From the NCBI RefSeq assembly GCF_051014685.1, contig NC_135054.1, positions 9,924,001 to 9,988,000 on the forward strand: DNA of 64,000 nt, read 5' to 3'. Below, piece by piece: positions 24,560 to 35,500 of this stretch (positions are counted from its first letter, which is position 1; each line of letters starts with the position of its first letter). This DNA comes from Ptiloglossa arizonensis (lineage: Eukaryota > Arthropoda > Insecta > Hymenoptera > Colletidae). Position numbers and translations under genes: made by a program. The notes beneath the pieces are model-generated. The model saw only the letters and a program-made list of their open reading frames with translations, was not told the origin of the DNA and did no database searches.

Positions 24560-25480
24560 AAATCGACACTTCTTGGATTCTTCTGGGCAAATATCGCACT
24601 GTACGGCGTAGCACTGCTTCGTCGGATTAACCTTACGAGCCGCCCACGATTACAAAATGGTGTCCTACGAGACAATGACCGTTATGTCGAGGCTTTCCCC
24701 GCTAGATCTGCTCGTGGGCTCGCAGGCGACTTATTATAATAGCCGCTGCGAGGTATGTCAGCGAGGGGTGGTCCTGAAAACGAGAAGTAAAAACCCTGAA
24801 ACTGCAGTGGCAGTAGCGACTGGTTTAGCCAGTTAGGGCTGTCCAATCACTCTTGATGGAGTGGTTAAACAGAGATTTCGGTGGTCTTACCTACCGGATG
24901 GTGCAGGTGTTGTTCAGGCATGGATGTTTCGGGCTGTACTTGCACCGTATTAGGAAGGAAATGACAGGTGCATTAGCATTGTCTCGGTGACTAAGAGACG
25001 GCGTAACACACCCTGAAGGTGTACCTACCCCATATAGGCGAATGAGCGATGTGACCTGGTGGGGGAAATTGGAAGGGACCCTCTGCTACCGAGCCTAGTG
25101 ACCGCTATGCTCGGTGGTGAAAGAAAGTGGAGGATCTTAGCTTATATGAATGCTTCATATTGCAAAAGTAGGCCACCCCCCTAATTTCTTGCCATGTGCT
25201 CTCAATTTTGAAATGACAAGAGGGGAGTACTTGAGCTCGAAAATTCAAAGTGCTTCCGCACCTCGTAATACTGGTCTCGACAATCGGAGGGCTGGTTATT
25301 TTCATGCCACTTCGATTTATACGCGCGCACGTACAACATGTGTGTGTGGATGCGTGAGTGTGTAACTGCGGCTGAGAAGGGAAGAGCCGCTCACTCTTCC
25401 GTTCCTTCCTCATCGGGACACTGTCAGGGAAGTCGCGGGCGGTCATGAGTTTGGGCCTCACGGAGGCCCATATCTTCATA
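24560..25480 (+). mobile_element. decayed R1-clade non-LTR retrotransposon, 3' coding fragment
   Basis: GC content and codon use change sharply here. Conceptual translation on the plus strand shows segments typical of the end of R1-type ORF2, downstream of the reverse transcriptase: SRLSPLDLLVGSQA near 24690, HGCFGLYLHRIRKE near 24919-24960, and LLPSLVTAMLGGERKW near 25080-25130. The last two lie in different frames, and stops and frameshifts interrupt them, so no protein could be made. The cysteine-histidine cluster that usually follows HGCFG..LHRI is gone. R1 elements normally insert in 28S rDNA; this copy sits between MED16 and TXNL1, so it is either a displaced copy or from a non-rDNA-specific relative. 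A GT-rich tract lies at 25330-25365. Exact ends could not be set. Confidence 0.65.
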
Positions 25481-25790
25481 TAGTGCTTGCTAACTACAAA
25501 AGGTTAACGTTTTCTGTTAATTATTCATTTTATTGTGTTACATTTCATATTAACATTTCAGAACCTCTTGAGTCATGCAAAAAATTTAAATAAATATAGG
25601 GCCTATTTATGTATACGCTTCAATTTCATTATATAATTCCATTACCATCAGTCTCTAAATTCTGAATGCAATATATATGTAATCTAGAAACGTCAATGCA
25701 ATTCAGACAAAGTTTCATTATTATTCTTGTAAATTATTTATTTGAAAGAACATATTCCGTTACAATTCATTATATGTAAAGAATTGGCTG
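25481..25790. other. TXNL1 3' flank
   Basis: AT-rich DNA between the retroelement remnant and the TXNL1 stop codon; probably TXNL1 3' UTR on the minus strand. Nothing else was recognised. Confidence 0.4.
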
Positions 25791-27612
25791 TTAATGGCTT
25801 TCTCCTTTTTGACCGGTCACTCTTTTGAACTTTCCCATATTTGTAGTCGAGATTGGTGAACCAATTATAGACAAATGATCAATCCTTGTTGTTTCACTAC
25901 CATTCTGATTGTCTTTTACAAAAATCTGCAAATTCTGCACATTTTGAAATTTAACAAATCGCAAGGGAACTGGATTGCCTTCTTCAATATCCTTTGTTGA
26001 TAATCTGTACATCAATGTAATTATAAGTATGAAAACTTATTATAAAATATTATATAATATTGTAGAAATAGAGGAAGTCTTACACAAGATCTTGAATGCT
26101 TGTATTAGAATCTGCCATGTCAAAATCAATTGTTCTAGGCTGGTTGATATATAATTTGATATTTTTTGGTCCCTTATCATTGGGAGCTTTAATCTTCAAA
26201 GAATGAATTTTGACAGCTTGTGAAAATGCAATGGATAATATTAATTGTTCGTCACAGTCACTTTCAAGATATCCATCATCATCAGTTAAACACTGTGAGA
26301 AGTTATGTTCATCAGATTCATTTAGACATTCACACTGTGCCTTGGTAATGAAAGTAGCCAAGTCCACCTGCAAAAGGTACATTCAACAACTACTAGAAAA
26401 CTTCTAAAAAGTACTTATTACAGATATAGATTTTCATACACCACAAAGTTGGGTAAAAACATCCAGGGGAAAATGTATATAAATATGAGTTTTTATTTAG
26501 AACGAATTCATATAAATGCAATACATCTTTTACATTTTGGCACATACATGTTATGAATTAATGATACATTGAAACTCATATTTGTAAGAATGACATTTAT
26601 AAAAGACTATAAAATTACAAACATGCAATTAGCATAGCAATATTCTTTATATTGCATATTTTGATTGAATAATTTGTTTTTAACAAATATGTTGTAATAA
26701 TGTGAATATCCACTGAAAGAAAGTTACCACAACTTTTTTATTGGTACTTATTCCAGTAGTACAGAACAGCAACAAGAAATATCATTCCAAAGATATGATA
26801 ATAAACATTATCACTACTTCGTACATATCCAGACACTGGACTCTCAGAGTCTTCTGAATCTCCACTGCCATAAAACTGTTGAATTTTCGATTCTAATCCA
26901 ACTGGATCAGCTCCTTGACACAAGCCCAATTTTGTTTGGTTACGATAAAATATGAATGTAGGCATTGCACTAACACCTTGCACAGCAGCAATGCCTGCAC
27001 ACTTGTCTACATCAACCTTAAGAAATACTGCATTTGGATATTTAACTGCTAGTTGTTCAAACACTGGTGCAATTCTCAGGCAAGGACCACACCTGTAGGT
27101 TACAACAATAACAGTATTGAAACATATTTATCAGTCGCCAAGTGTCATGTTTATTTACCTTAAACTTTGATTGAAAATTTTACAGGATACAATTGTACAA
27201 ATGTATAAAAGAAATTTTCTACACAGTAAAGTTATATTTATATTAATTTATTGTAAAACTGATTCTAAGTTTTAAGTATACAATGTATTATTTTTTGTGA
27301 GATACGAAGTTGATAGGTTTGTGTAACAATGGAAGTAAATAAACTTTATCATTAAATTTCAAAAAATAATTATTATATTTAAGATTGGAAGGTGAAACAC
27401 ATATAACGAGAAGAAAACAGTTGTCAAATTTAAATTTGAAAATTGGCGTGTGTTTGAACTACAGAAATTGGAGATTCCAAATTTTGATATCTAATATAAC
27501 CCTAAATAACTTACCATGTTGCTGTGAAATCTACCACGACCAATTTTGAACCCGCAATAGCCATTTCTCCGATGAATTGAAGATCGTCATTGATTACACG
27601 TACTGCACCCAT
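25791..27612 (-). CDS. TXNL1: thioredoxin-like protein 1 (thioredoxin + PITH domain)
   Basis: Four exons (27612-27515, 27092-26825, 26367-26084, 26004-25791) splice in phase to 287 residues, matching the family length. The N-terminal thioredoxin fold carries the redox site ATWCGPC (cysteines at residues 34 and 37), FLKVDVDKC and the cis-proline segment VSAMPTFIFY. The C-terminal half is a PITH domain (ECLNESDEHN, IKLYINQPRTIDFD, LRFVKFQNVQNLQIFV) ending GESH. TXNL1 is a cytosolic and nuclear thiol oxidoreductase that docks on the 26S proteasome through the PITH domain. The donor after exon 2 is TAT/GTACGA, a weak site, and reading through it gives a different ending (see the alternative 3' end). 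Confidence 0.95.
26738..26824 (-). other. TXNL1: possible alternative 3' end of TXNL1 encoding a tail anchor
   Basis: If the weak exon 2 donor is not used, the frame continues about 28 codons into the intron and ends at TAA (26738-26740). The added residues contain a hydrophobic run (YHIFGMIFLVAVLYYW) flanked by polar residues, as in a C-terminal membrane anchor. An AATAAA (26742-26737, minus strand) overlaps the stop codon. The product would be about 150 residues: the thioredoxin domain alone on a tail anchor, without the PITH domain. Retention could also be chance. Confidence 0.4.
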
Positions 27613-28236
27613 TGTTTATCAAATTGATCTAATGCAACATTAATGAAACAAAAAGGTATAGCACCCACCGAAATATTGAATGACTGGCACTTTGAATGCA
27701 CAATCTAACCGGGTACTTATTAGAATATATTCAACTTGTGGTTTATTCGCAATGAAATAGTTCAGGCCTGCGATTGGTCACTGGAGATTTAAATAGAAGT
27801 CCGCTTGTATGTAACTAGGCGAAACGGAATACATTTTATAGTTGGTAGCATTGTTGGTACATGAAAATCGTGCTAGAAGAACCCGCCAACGTATCTATTG
27901 AAAGCTTGGACAACGATATGAAGATTGATTTGTGAAATTGATTTAAATCTACAACAATCTTGGGAGTCGAATTAATATTTTATAATGAAACGTTTCTTTG
28001 ATCGATCTACAACTATTTTCAATTTGATGCATTGGAATATTTTGGTAAGTTTTTTGTATTTGTATACGATATATAAATGTATTTGTAATTCAAAAATAAT
28101 ACGCTTTCCATATTGAACGTTCAAACATAAAACGATAATATAACAGAATTATGCTATCTATTATGCTAATTATGCTAAATCTTATATATTTAACTTAGAT
28201 ACAAAGAATTTTTATCACAGATTTATTTGATTCTTT
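27613..28236. promoter_or_regulatory. TXNL1 upstream region
   Basis: Region between the TXNL1 start codon and the 3' end of the LITAF-like gene on the same strand. It should hold the TXNL1 promoter; CAATCTAACC and a moderately GC-rich stretch lie at 27700-27790. A short plus-strand frame at 27985 ending in GTAAGT was noted but not accepted as a gene. Confidence 0.35.
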
Positions 28237-28781
28237 TTATTTTTGAGCACATGTTCGCTTTTTGGACTCGACTCGACAAAAGAGTATGTTTTGTCCTGAT
28301 CCGAATTTTGTTCCTAAATAAATTTTGCACGTGGGGCAGTAATGGGCTGCATTTTTGAACTTTGTAGTGCAATATGGTATCAAGCACATGCTTTAAATTT
28401 TAAATTTTAATGTTTCTATTAAAGGGTGCCATTCTTTCTTTATTTTCGTTATATTGTCTAAATAAATAAGTTTATGACGTATACTAACCAAATAGGAGAC
28501 AAACTTGTAGCAACCGCGTGTGTTACACGAGTATTATAATAATAAACATCAGTTTCAATATAATCTAAACAATTCGGGCAAGTCATTTTATATGGATGTT
28601 TATCGAAGTCGGTGTGTTCTGTAAATTAAATATTCGTTAGACTGTATCGAGAACAGTTTTAAATCTGTTAAAAATTTCGAGTATTATTGATAATTAAAAT
28701 TGATTTTTAAGTTTACTCACCTCGCGTTGAACTAGGATGTTTCCGCGATGTACAATCTAATCGCTTCTTCCATTTCTTCAT
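28237..28781 (-). CDS. small LITAF-domain protein
   Basis: Three exons (28781-28721, 28618-28489, 28390-28237) splice in phase to 114 residues. The LITAF zinc-binding fold is visible: a first CPNC knuckle (residues 34-37) followed by Y-x-ETDVYYYNTRVTH, a central membrane-inserting segment containing CMCLIPYC, and the second knuckle HYCPTCKIYLG (CPTC at 82-85). LITAF-family proteins are monotopic proteins of the cytosolic face of late endosomes and lysosomes. The central hydrophobic stretch is short and contains SLSPI. The exon 2 donor must be GTTAGT; the stronger-looking GTATAC a few bases later breaks the frame. The N-terminus is basic and lacks the usual proline-rich PPxY region. The tail after LGTKF is unusual and basic. 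Confidence 0.75.
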
Positions 28782-29852
28782 AACATTTCTTACTTTTAAT
28801 TTAAAGTTATTGTTGTGCCTTTTATTTTTAAAATTGTGAAATACGTGATGTTCCTTAACGATTCGTTTAAATTTAGCGATGTTATAGATATCTTGAAAAT
28901 GAAAGTTTTACATATGCTTATGAATGCATTAATAAACAGTCCAATTTCAATTATCTAGCGAATAATTTAATAATTATTCGTATTATTGTATAATCAAAAT
29001 CCTTAAAAATAAATGTCTATTGACACATACGTAAAACTTTCTTCGTCGAAGAATCTTCATATGTTTCGTCCATAACGAAATATTTTTAAATAATCTTATT
29101 AACGAAGGATGACTGTAAAAATATTTTAGTCTGCAACAAATCGAGATTTAATTGAAACATTTCGATATATTTCTTTTTCAGTCACCTAAGTTTTAATTAA
29201 ATTTTTATCTGCCAAACTTCGTAGCCAACTAGTTGATCGAGTTGAATTTGAATCAATTTAATTTAAACTCTCAAGTATTATAAGTGTTGAAATTTTGCAA
29301 GCGTTTTTTTTTTTTGTTTCAAAATATGACGTTAAACTTTAATGTTTTGTATAATTTTAAAGACACGTACATTGATTCAAGATAATTTGGCAAACGTAAT
29401 CCATAAACACAATTTTATCATTTATTACGTACAATCAAACTGAACATTGTGCACAGTCTAATATCGTGAACATTGTGCACAAGCAAATAATTTCTAATAT
29501 AACTAGAAAATGTATCGATACAACAAAAATAGTAGTATCGTTTCTATTTATTATTATTTCATTTAAATCAATATACAGCGTGTACTCAAATTATCGAATC
29601 GAAGCATGTATCAAGATTCTAAAAGCTTTATGATTTTGCTTGTGTATACAAAAAGTATACACTGATACTAAAACCAGTTAGAACTGTTCGAAATCTTGAA
29701 AAATCTGGAACACGATTCTTTCATCTCGAATCGGAAATTCGAAACGAGACACGAATGAAACTGGTTTCTGGATTTTTCCGAGACACATGGTTGTTTCGAG
29801 TCTTAATTTTAATTTCTTAATTTTTTGGCGCCGTTGGGTACAATCTGACACG
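28782..29852. other. AT-rich region, no gene seen
   Basis: Upstream flank of the LITAF-like gene. It is AT-rich, with a poly-T run near 29306. No coding or RNA gene was recognised. Confidence 0.4.
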
Positions 29853-30144
29853 TATCAGATGCAAATTATTGTCACAACATTTTCTGTGATTAATAGTTTC
29901 CATAGAATCCTAAACGATGTACATACATGCATATGTATATATACATGGAATCCTAATTATTTAAGATAAATAATATCAGATGTAAATTATTGTCACAACA
30001 TTTTCTGTGATTAATAGTTTCCATAGAATCTTAAACGATATACATATGTATTATATATACATATCGTATAGAATCTTAATCGTTTAGGATTCTATGGAAA
30101 CTATTAATCACAGAAAATGTTGTGACAATAATTTACATCTGATA
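29853..30144. repeat. three-copy fold-back repeat with long palindrome
   Basis: A unit of about 65 bp beginning TATCAGATG and including GTCACAACATTTTCTGTGA occurs three times: direct at 29853-29920, direct at 29974-30040, and inverted at 30081-30144. The second and third copies form arms of a near-perfect palindrome (29974-30144), and the spacer between them (ATACATATGTATTATATATACATAT) is itself nearly palindromic. Transcribed either way, it could fold into a hairpin with a stem of about 65 bp or more. It may be a fold-back or MITE-type element; no clear target-site duplication was seen. Confidence 0.8.
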
Positions 30145-32043
30145 AATGTCAGATTATATATACATATATGTATACACACCATATATGGATATTTTTCTAC
30201 ATTTACCACCTTTACCGACTTCGATGGTTCGATCGAATATAGTTACTAGAATACCCTTCTTAACCACAGAGGGCGCCTCTAAACTACTGGTATTTTACGA
30301 GGTCGGTATTTCAGGTCGGTTGACACCAACTCCCGTAAGACGAAATGTCTCTTCTATACTTTGTCTATGAATTCTACGCTGCATCGGTGCTTACCTTCCT
30401 ATACGTTGCTATTTGACAGAATGTTGTGTTATCGATTAAAGACAGAAAAGTGAGGGGCAACGATGGCGCGAAATTTGCATAGATGCGCTGCACGAAACGA
30501 AAATTAAGATCGGATGGAAAACGATGAGATGTCGTTAACCGAACAGTTGAGTAGTAACGAAAATCTGATTCACCTGGTGAATTAATTTTACTAATGCTCG
30601 TCGAAATTGGTGTCTTCGCGACTCGATTCCGAGACCCGTGAGAATTAATCAGCTAGAGAATTGTCGTCGATGAAATAGGTCAGCATCAATGATGTCCGAA
30701 CAGTTTTCACGCGATGTCTTAAAAAGGGGAAATCGTGTTACGACTGAGCGATAATGTCGATACTTTGGTCTTCGAACGAGAGTTGTCGGGTGATCCGAGA
30801 ATGTTACGTGTTTTTCGAAACTTAATCACACGGTCCATTGAGACAGCACAACACAGTGCAACGTCCTAGTTGATCAAACTCTCGTTCACGATCTCCGGTA
30901 ATTAATTTCTGAATTTCTTTTAGCGGGTCCGGTAGCCATCAGAACGATTAACAGTGGCACATAAATAAATCATACGGTATAAGGTACTAAAAGCTATTAT
31001 ACATCCGTGTATTGAATAGATACGATGAGGTGGTGGGACGAGTTGGCGAACGGGGTATCCACCTAACAGAAAACCATTGTCTGGGGAACGTGAACACTAT
31101 TTGTTGGCAAAGTAGATTAGGTCGGTATTGATAGAGAGAAATAGAATATAGGGAAAGGCCGAGAGTAAGAGAGTAGAAATAAGCCAGAGCGAGAGAGTAC
31201 GAGTGAAACGAAGGAAGATGATGAGAAGAGCGGGATGAGAGAACGGTTGTGTTCTCAGAGAGAGGCCAATATAGGCGCTCGAGATAGGATATAGCAATAG
31301 AATTTCGCTTACGAGGTATAACCGCGTTAGACGATGCCCTTTGTTGTATCAGTGCGCAATTGCCTTAAGTTCTGATCTTGTCCGATATTGATGTTCGAGA
31401 GGTCGGTGAAACCTCCGATAGGATACTAAGAGTTCTATCCGCCTTTGGTCGTTTCCTGACTCTGTCCGGCTAGTTTAGAACGAGGTTTATTCTTTTTATT
31501 TTTTTTTTTTTTTTTTTTTTTTACCTTTGCAAATTCGTACGAAGTGGAATTTCACGACGTCTCCGTCGCAACAAATATCGTTGATAAATTCGAAATGAAA
31601 TACCATTACGGTCGACGACATGGATTTCAAACATTGAATTTATCTGTAGATTAGGTCTCGTTTCGTTCAACGTTCGTATTGTTCAGTTCTATGAAAGTGT
31701 ATACCGGAATGGTAATTTCACGGACGCATTTCGTGAAGTAGAATCGTAGAATCCCGAAAGTCAGAGTGGGATGTAATCGAAGTACAATGGAGGCGGAGAA
31801 TTTCGTTATGTTATACGTACACCTGGAGCTCAACAGAACTACCTTAATTTCCTCTTCTTAACTTCATATTGTCTTATCCTGTATTTTGGGTTAAACTACG
31901 AATTAGGATAAAGATGCCAGGGCAGCTCGATATCGGGGCACAATGCTAAATGTAATTAGGTGTCGAGGCTGGTTTCACGATTCCTTCTCTTCATTCGATA
32001 CGAGGTTAAAAGACGAAATTTGTACACGTGTCTGATAAATATA
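30145..32043. other. non-coding, with GA-rich tract
   Basis: GC content is somewhat higher than in the flanks from about 30200 to 31480. A purine-rich stretch at 31125-31290 carries many GAGAG and AGAGCGAGAG motifs, as GAGA-factor sites do in insects. A poly-T run of about 25 lies at 31498-31522. The open frames are short and unrecognised. Confidence 0.4.
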
Positions 32044-32187
32044 TTGGGTTGTTCGGAAAGTCATTTCGCTTTCCAAAATGGAGAATATATAATTTAATAA
32101 AATGTTTGTACGCTCTAAAAAAATCGTGTTTCATTTTCATCAAAAAAAAAAAAAAAAAAAAACGAAACGACTTTCCGAACAACCTAA
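32044..32187. mobile_element. mariner-derived MITE, copy 1
   Basis: A 144-bp element flanked by TA on both sides. The left end is TTGGGTTGTTCGGAAAGTC; the right end is its near inverted complement (GACTTTCCGAACAACCTAA). Just inside the left repeat is CAAAATGGAGAATATATAA, which reads QNGEYII and stop-like TTTAA shortly after, the ending typical of mariner transposases. The element therefore appears to be an internal deletion keeping the two ends and the last codons plus 3' UTR. It has a long A-run before the right end. Confidence 0.8.
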
Positions 32188-32386
32188 TACATATATGTAG
32201 CATTCTTGTAGTGTGATATTTTTGTGGTGCGTGGAGCATGCACGTACATAATAGTTTGTTTTGAATATCGCATGATATGGTAATTGTTTAAAAGTTTTCT
32301 CTCATCGATTCAGACGATCTTGGAATATGTTATTAAGGTAATCGATCCTGTACATGTTTTCGTCGTTCGATTTCAGTTTTCAAGAT

Positions 32387-32573
32387 ATTTGTAAACAAAC
32401 TGTCGATACTCCCAAATTGAAGGTAAAATTGTAGAAAATGAATTCGTAAATTTGTAAACAAACTGTCCATACTCCGAAATTGAAGGTAAAATTGTAGAAA
32501 ATAAATTCGTAAATTTGTAAACAAACTGTCCATACTCCGAAATTGAAGGTAAAATTGTATAAAATAAATTCAA
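32387..32573. repeat. 63-bp tandem repeat, three copies
   Basis: Unit starting ATTTGTAAACAAACTGTC and containing AAATTGAAGGTAAAATTGTA, starting near 32387, 32450 and 32513; the last copy is slightly short. Copies 2 and 3 are more alike than copy 1. Since 63 is divisible by three, the minus strand stays open in two frames across the array, giving a false protein-like repeat. Confidence 0.85.
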
Positions 32574-35500
32574 CCCGTAGAAAATATCATTTTCCTTCGA
32601 TCGAGACGCTAACGAACAATGTTGCCCACCGCTAAATTGTGCTACCTCACAGCGTATTTCTAATCGTTAAATACGAATATTTTAACGTGTTTCGAACAGT
32701 AGACACCCTGTGTACACGTAGCAATTGCCGGACCCTTATTCAGGATTATTCTTGAATATTGTATAAAACGGTTCGCCCGCAGATATGAATCCGATCTGGC
32801 AATATAAACACGTGGAACGAACAACGTCGCCATCGGCGATTCGCGGTCGAAACGCAACTCTGTGCCATACAACCGTGTTGTGGGCGTAATTTAGTAATGA
32901 ATACGTATGCGCACGTGAAGTGGTACCTGCTGATATGTAGGTACGTAACATCTGGCGGCCTATGAAATGCAGGGCTGAGCAGTCTGCAGTTGAACGTTAC
33001 GACCAGCAAGAGTTATGAGCCTCAACTCAATCTCCGGCTACCCCCGCCTCGATATAATTGCGATACTAAAATCCGTGAAACTTTGAAAACACATAAATTT
33101 CACTCTTCCTTACTCTGGATTTAGCACCGCTCACAAAATATTTCGCCCGTTGTTCGCCTCTGCGAAAGAAAGTATAAAGAGATCGCGCCCAAAGATTAAC
33201 AAGACGTTGAGAACATTAAGGTAAACAATTCGTTCGTTCGTGGTTTCGGCAAATAGAAATTTTAACGCATATTTTTGAGTGTTATTTCTCGTTTGATGAT
33301 CACGAGCAATAGGGGTGTGACGATTGATTATTTGTCAAATCAAATATTCTCGCACAAGTTGGGAGACCAATTCGCTTTTACGTTTATGTGTGTGCATTTT
33401 TCAATTTGTGTTTTATTATCATCTTATCGGTATCATTATTTTTGTATTATTTAAGGTGATCATTTTTTTTAAGGGGGCCATACATTCGGTGTGGTTGGAA
33501 TATTGATCCGATAAGTGATATATTATACTGCTGTTACTCGTCATTTTCAAAGAAGTTATACATTATTTTGTACACTTGCTAGAGTAGATTGACGTTATTG
33601 TTTTTATATTTTATTGTCATTAAGACTTTCGTTCGTGGCGCGCTAACTTTGACATATTGAATTTCATATGTTTTAAAATCGTAGGAAAATAATTTTTCCT
33701 ATTATTTCTCGTTTTTATTTTTTATATTGCATTTTATATTACCAAAATAGACCTATGGAGTAATATATATATAGTAATAACGTTAAATGCACTCTGTCAT
33801 CTATCTTCTCAAAAAAATTGAGACCAAATTACTCCACAGTTCTATTTTGGCAATGTATCAATATCTAATTTGTTGAGTGTTGCGCGAAATTGTTTACCTT
33901 AAAGCGAGTTTCCAAACTTGATACATCGTGAGATAGTGATAATAACGAGCATCGTAAATATAATCTCACTTTTACAATTAAATGTTTGTTTTCTCCACTT
34001 TCGTCGATAAAGGGCGGAAGTGTCAATTCTTCTAGTTGGTAAAATAGAAAGATAAATACAAAGACGTTTGTCTTCGGAGGTGCAACTGCAAGCTCCAAAG
34101 AAAAAAAATCAATCGCTGGAAGGCCTGTGTCGGAAGAAAGGCTCGATTGTATCTCTATAGATCAGGAGAACTATACTTATCGATGAAAATATGCAGATTG
34201 CAAAGGTAAAATTAGTCAGAAAAAAATTATTTTCATCTGTATCATAAGTCACAGCAATTATTATTTTTGATAAATTCCTTTAATTAATCGTATCAATATT
34301 TATCACTTCTATGGAGAAACGAATGTGTTTCAAAAGTTTCGGTAGCTTCTCAATTGTTTGCTCTCAATGAATTAAATTTAGTAAAAATCGTAACTGCCAA
34401 AGGGGTCAATGACTTGTCCCCGTTGTAACTTAAACCCAGGTTAGAAAAGATGAAACAATTCAACGTGCTTGTGGACCAGAGATATAATTTTTATCCCGAA
34501 ACATGACAAATTATAAATAACAATGTTGCAGAACGTTCTACAACATAGAATTTATACATATACGATATTTATGGTAAAATTGCACAGCGACGAAGAAACG
34601 AGCTTCTGTTTTAATAGAATACCACGGTTCTAATCACGAAAGCGAAAAACTTACCGAATAACGATCAAAAACGATTCAGAGTACTATAAATTGTAACAAG
34701 TTTTCCTTTGTCCTTTCAGCGGTAAAGTTATTTCCGAAGAATAGAATATTTTCCTCGTTTGACTCTTCTGTCGAAGTCCTTTGTTTCGTTCTTCTTGGAA
34801 CAAGTATGGTGTCCTTACAAATCGTTGAAATCATTTAAACGGGTAATTCTATTAAATGGATTCTGCGAGTAACAGCAACCCAACCCTTTTTCGCTTTTCG
34901 TACTTTTGTTGTTCGCTGCAGATTCGTTTGAAGGAAAAGGAGACCGATTTAAGCAGCATTTGAGTCGAGTACGGTTTATCCTGTAGTGCTTTCACAAAGT
35001 GCATTTGCCAAGCAAGAAAGGGGGTTTGAAAAAATTTGAAAGACTTTTCGTCGACATATTCTTAATGCGCTTCACTCTCATATTCAACGGTTAATTAAAT
35101 AGTCGAACGAACGAGCAGATGGAAAGCTTAACTTATTCGGGAGAAAAGTAAATTTAGCATGTACCAGCCGGCTGACTTGTGCCATTTGCCGAATGAAAAA
35201 GAAGTTTCCGAGCGCAATAACGTTGGTATAAAAATCTCTGCGTCTGCGAGGCTCTTTTCGTCGAGCTCGTTGACTTCCCGAAGAGATTTTCGCGTTTCGA
35301 CTATTTCATTCCCCTCGTAGAACAAATTTCACGTTTCCAGGAGCGAATCCATGCGACTGATATTTTAAGCTGATTTACGTCTTATCGAAGTACAAGGTCC
35401 ACTTGATACTAAACATTTGTTAGAATTATTATATTATATTTCTACTAAAATTAATTACTACAATATTGTTCTTGAAGTTTTGTCGGTGGTCGTATAGTAT

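Noticed and set aside
27985..28044. Plus-strand ATG frame of 20 codons ending at GTAAGT
   Set aside because: Donor is good, but no downstream exon continues it and the residues match nothing known; the following DNA is occupied by the LITAF-like gene on the other strand.
32028..32239. Lys-rich 60-77 residue frames
   Set aside because: They are translations of MITE copy 1 including its homopolymer.
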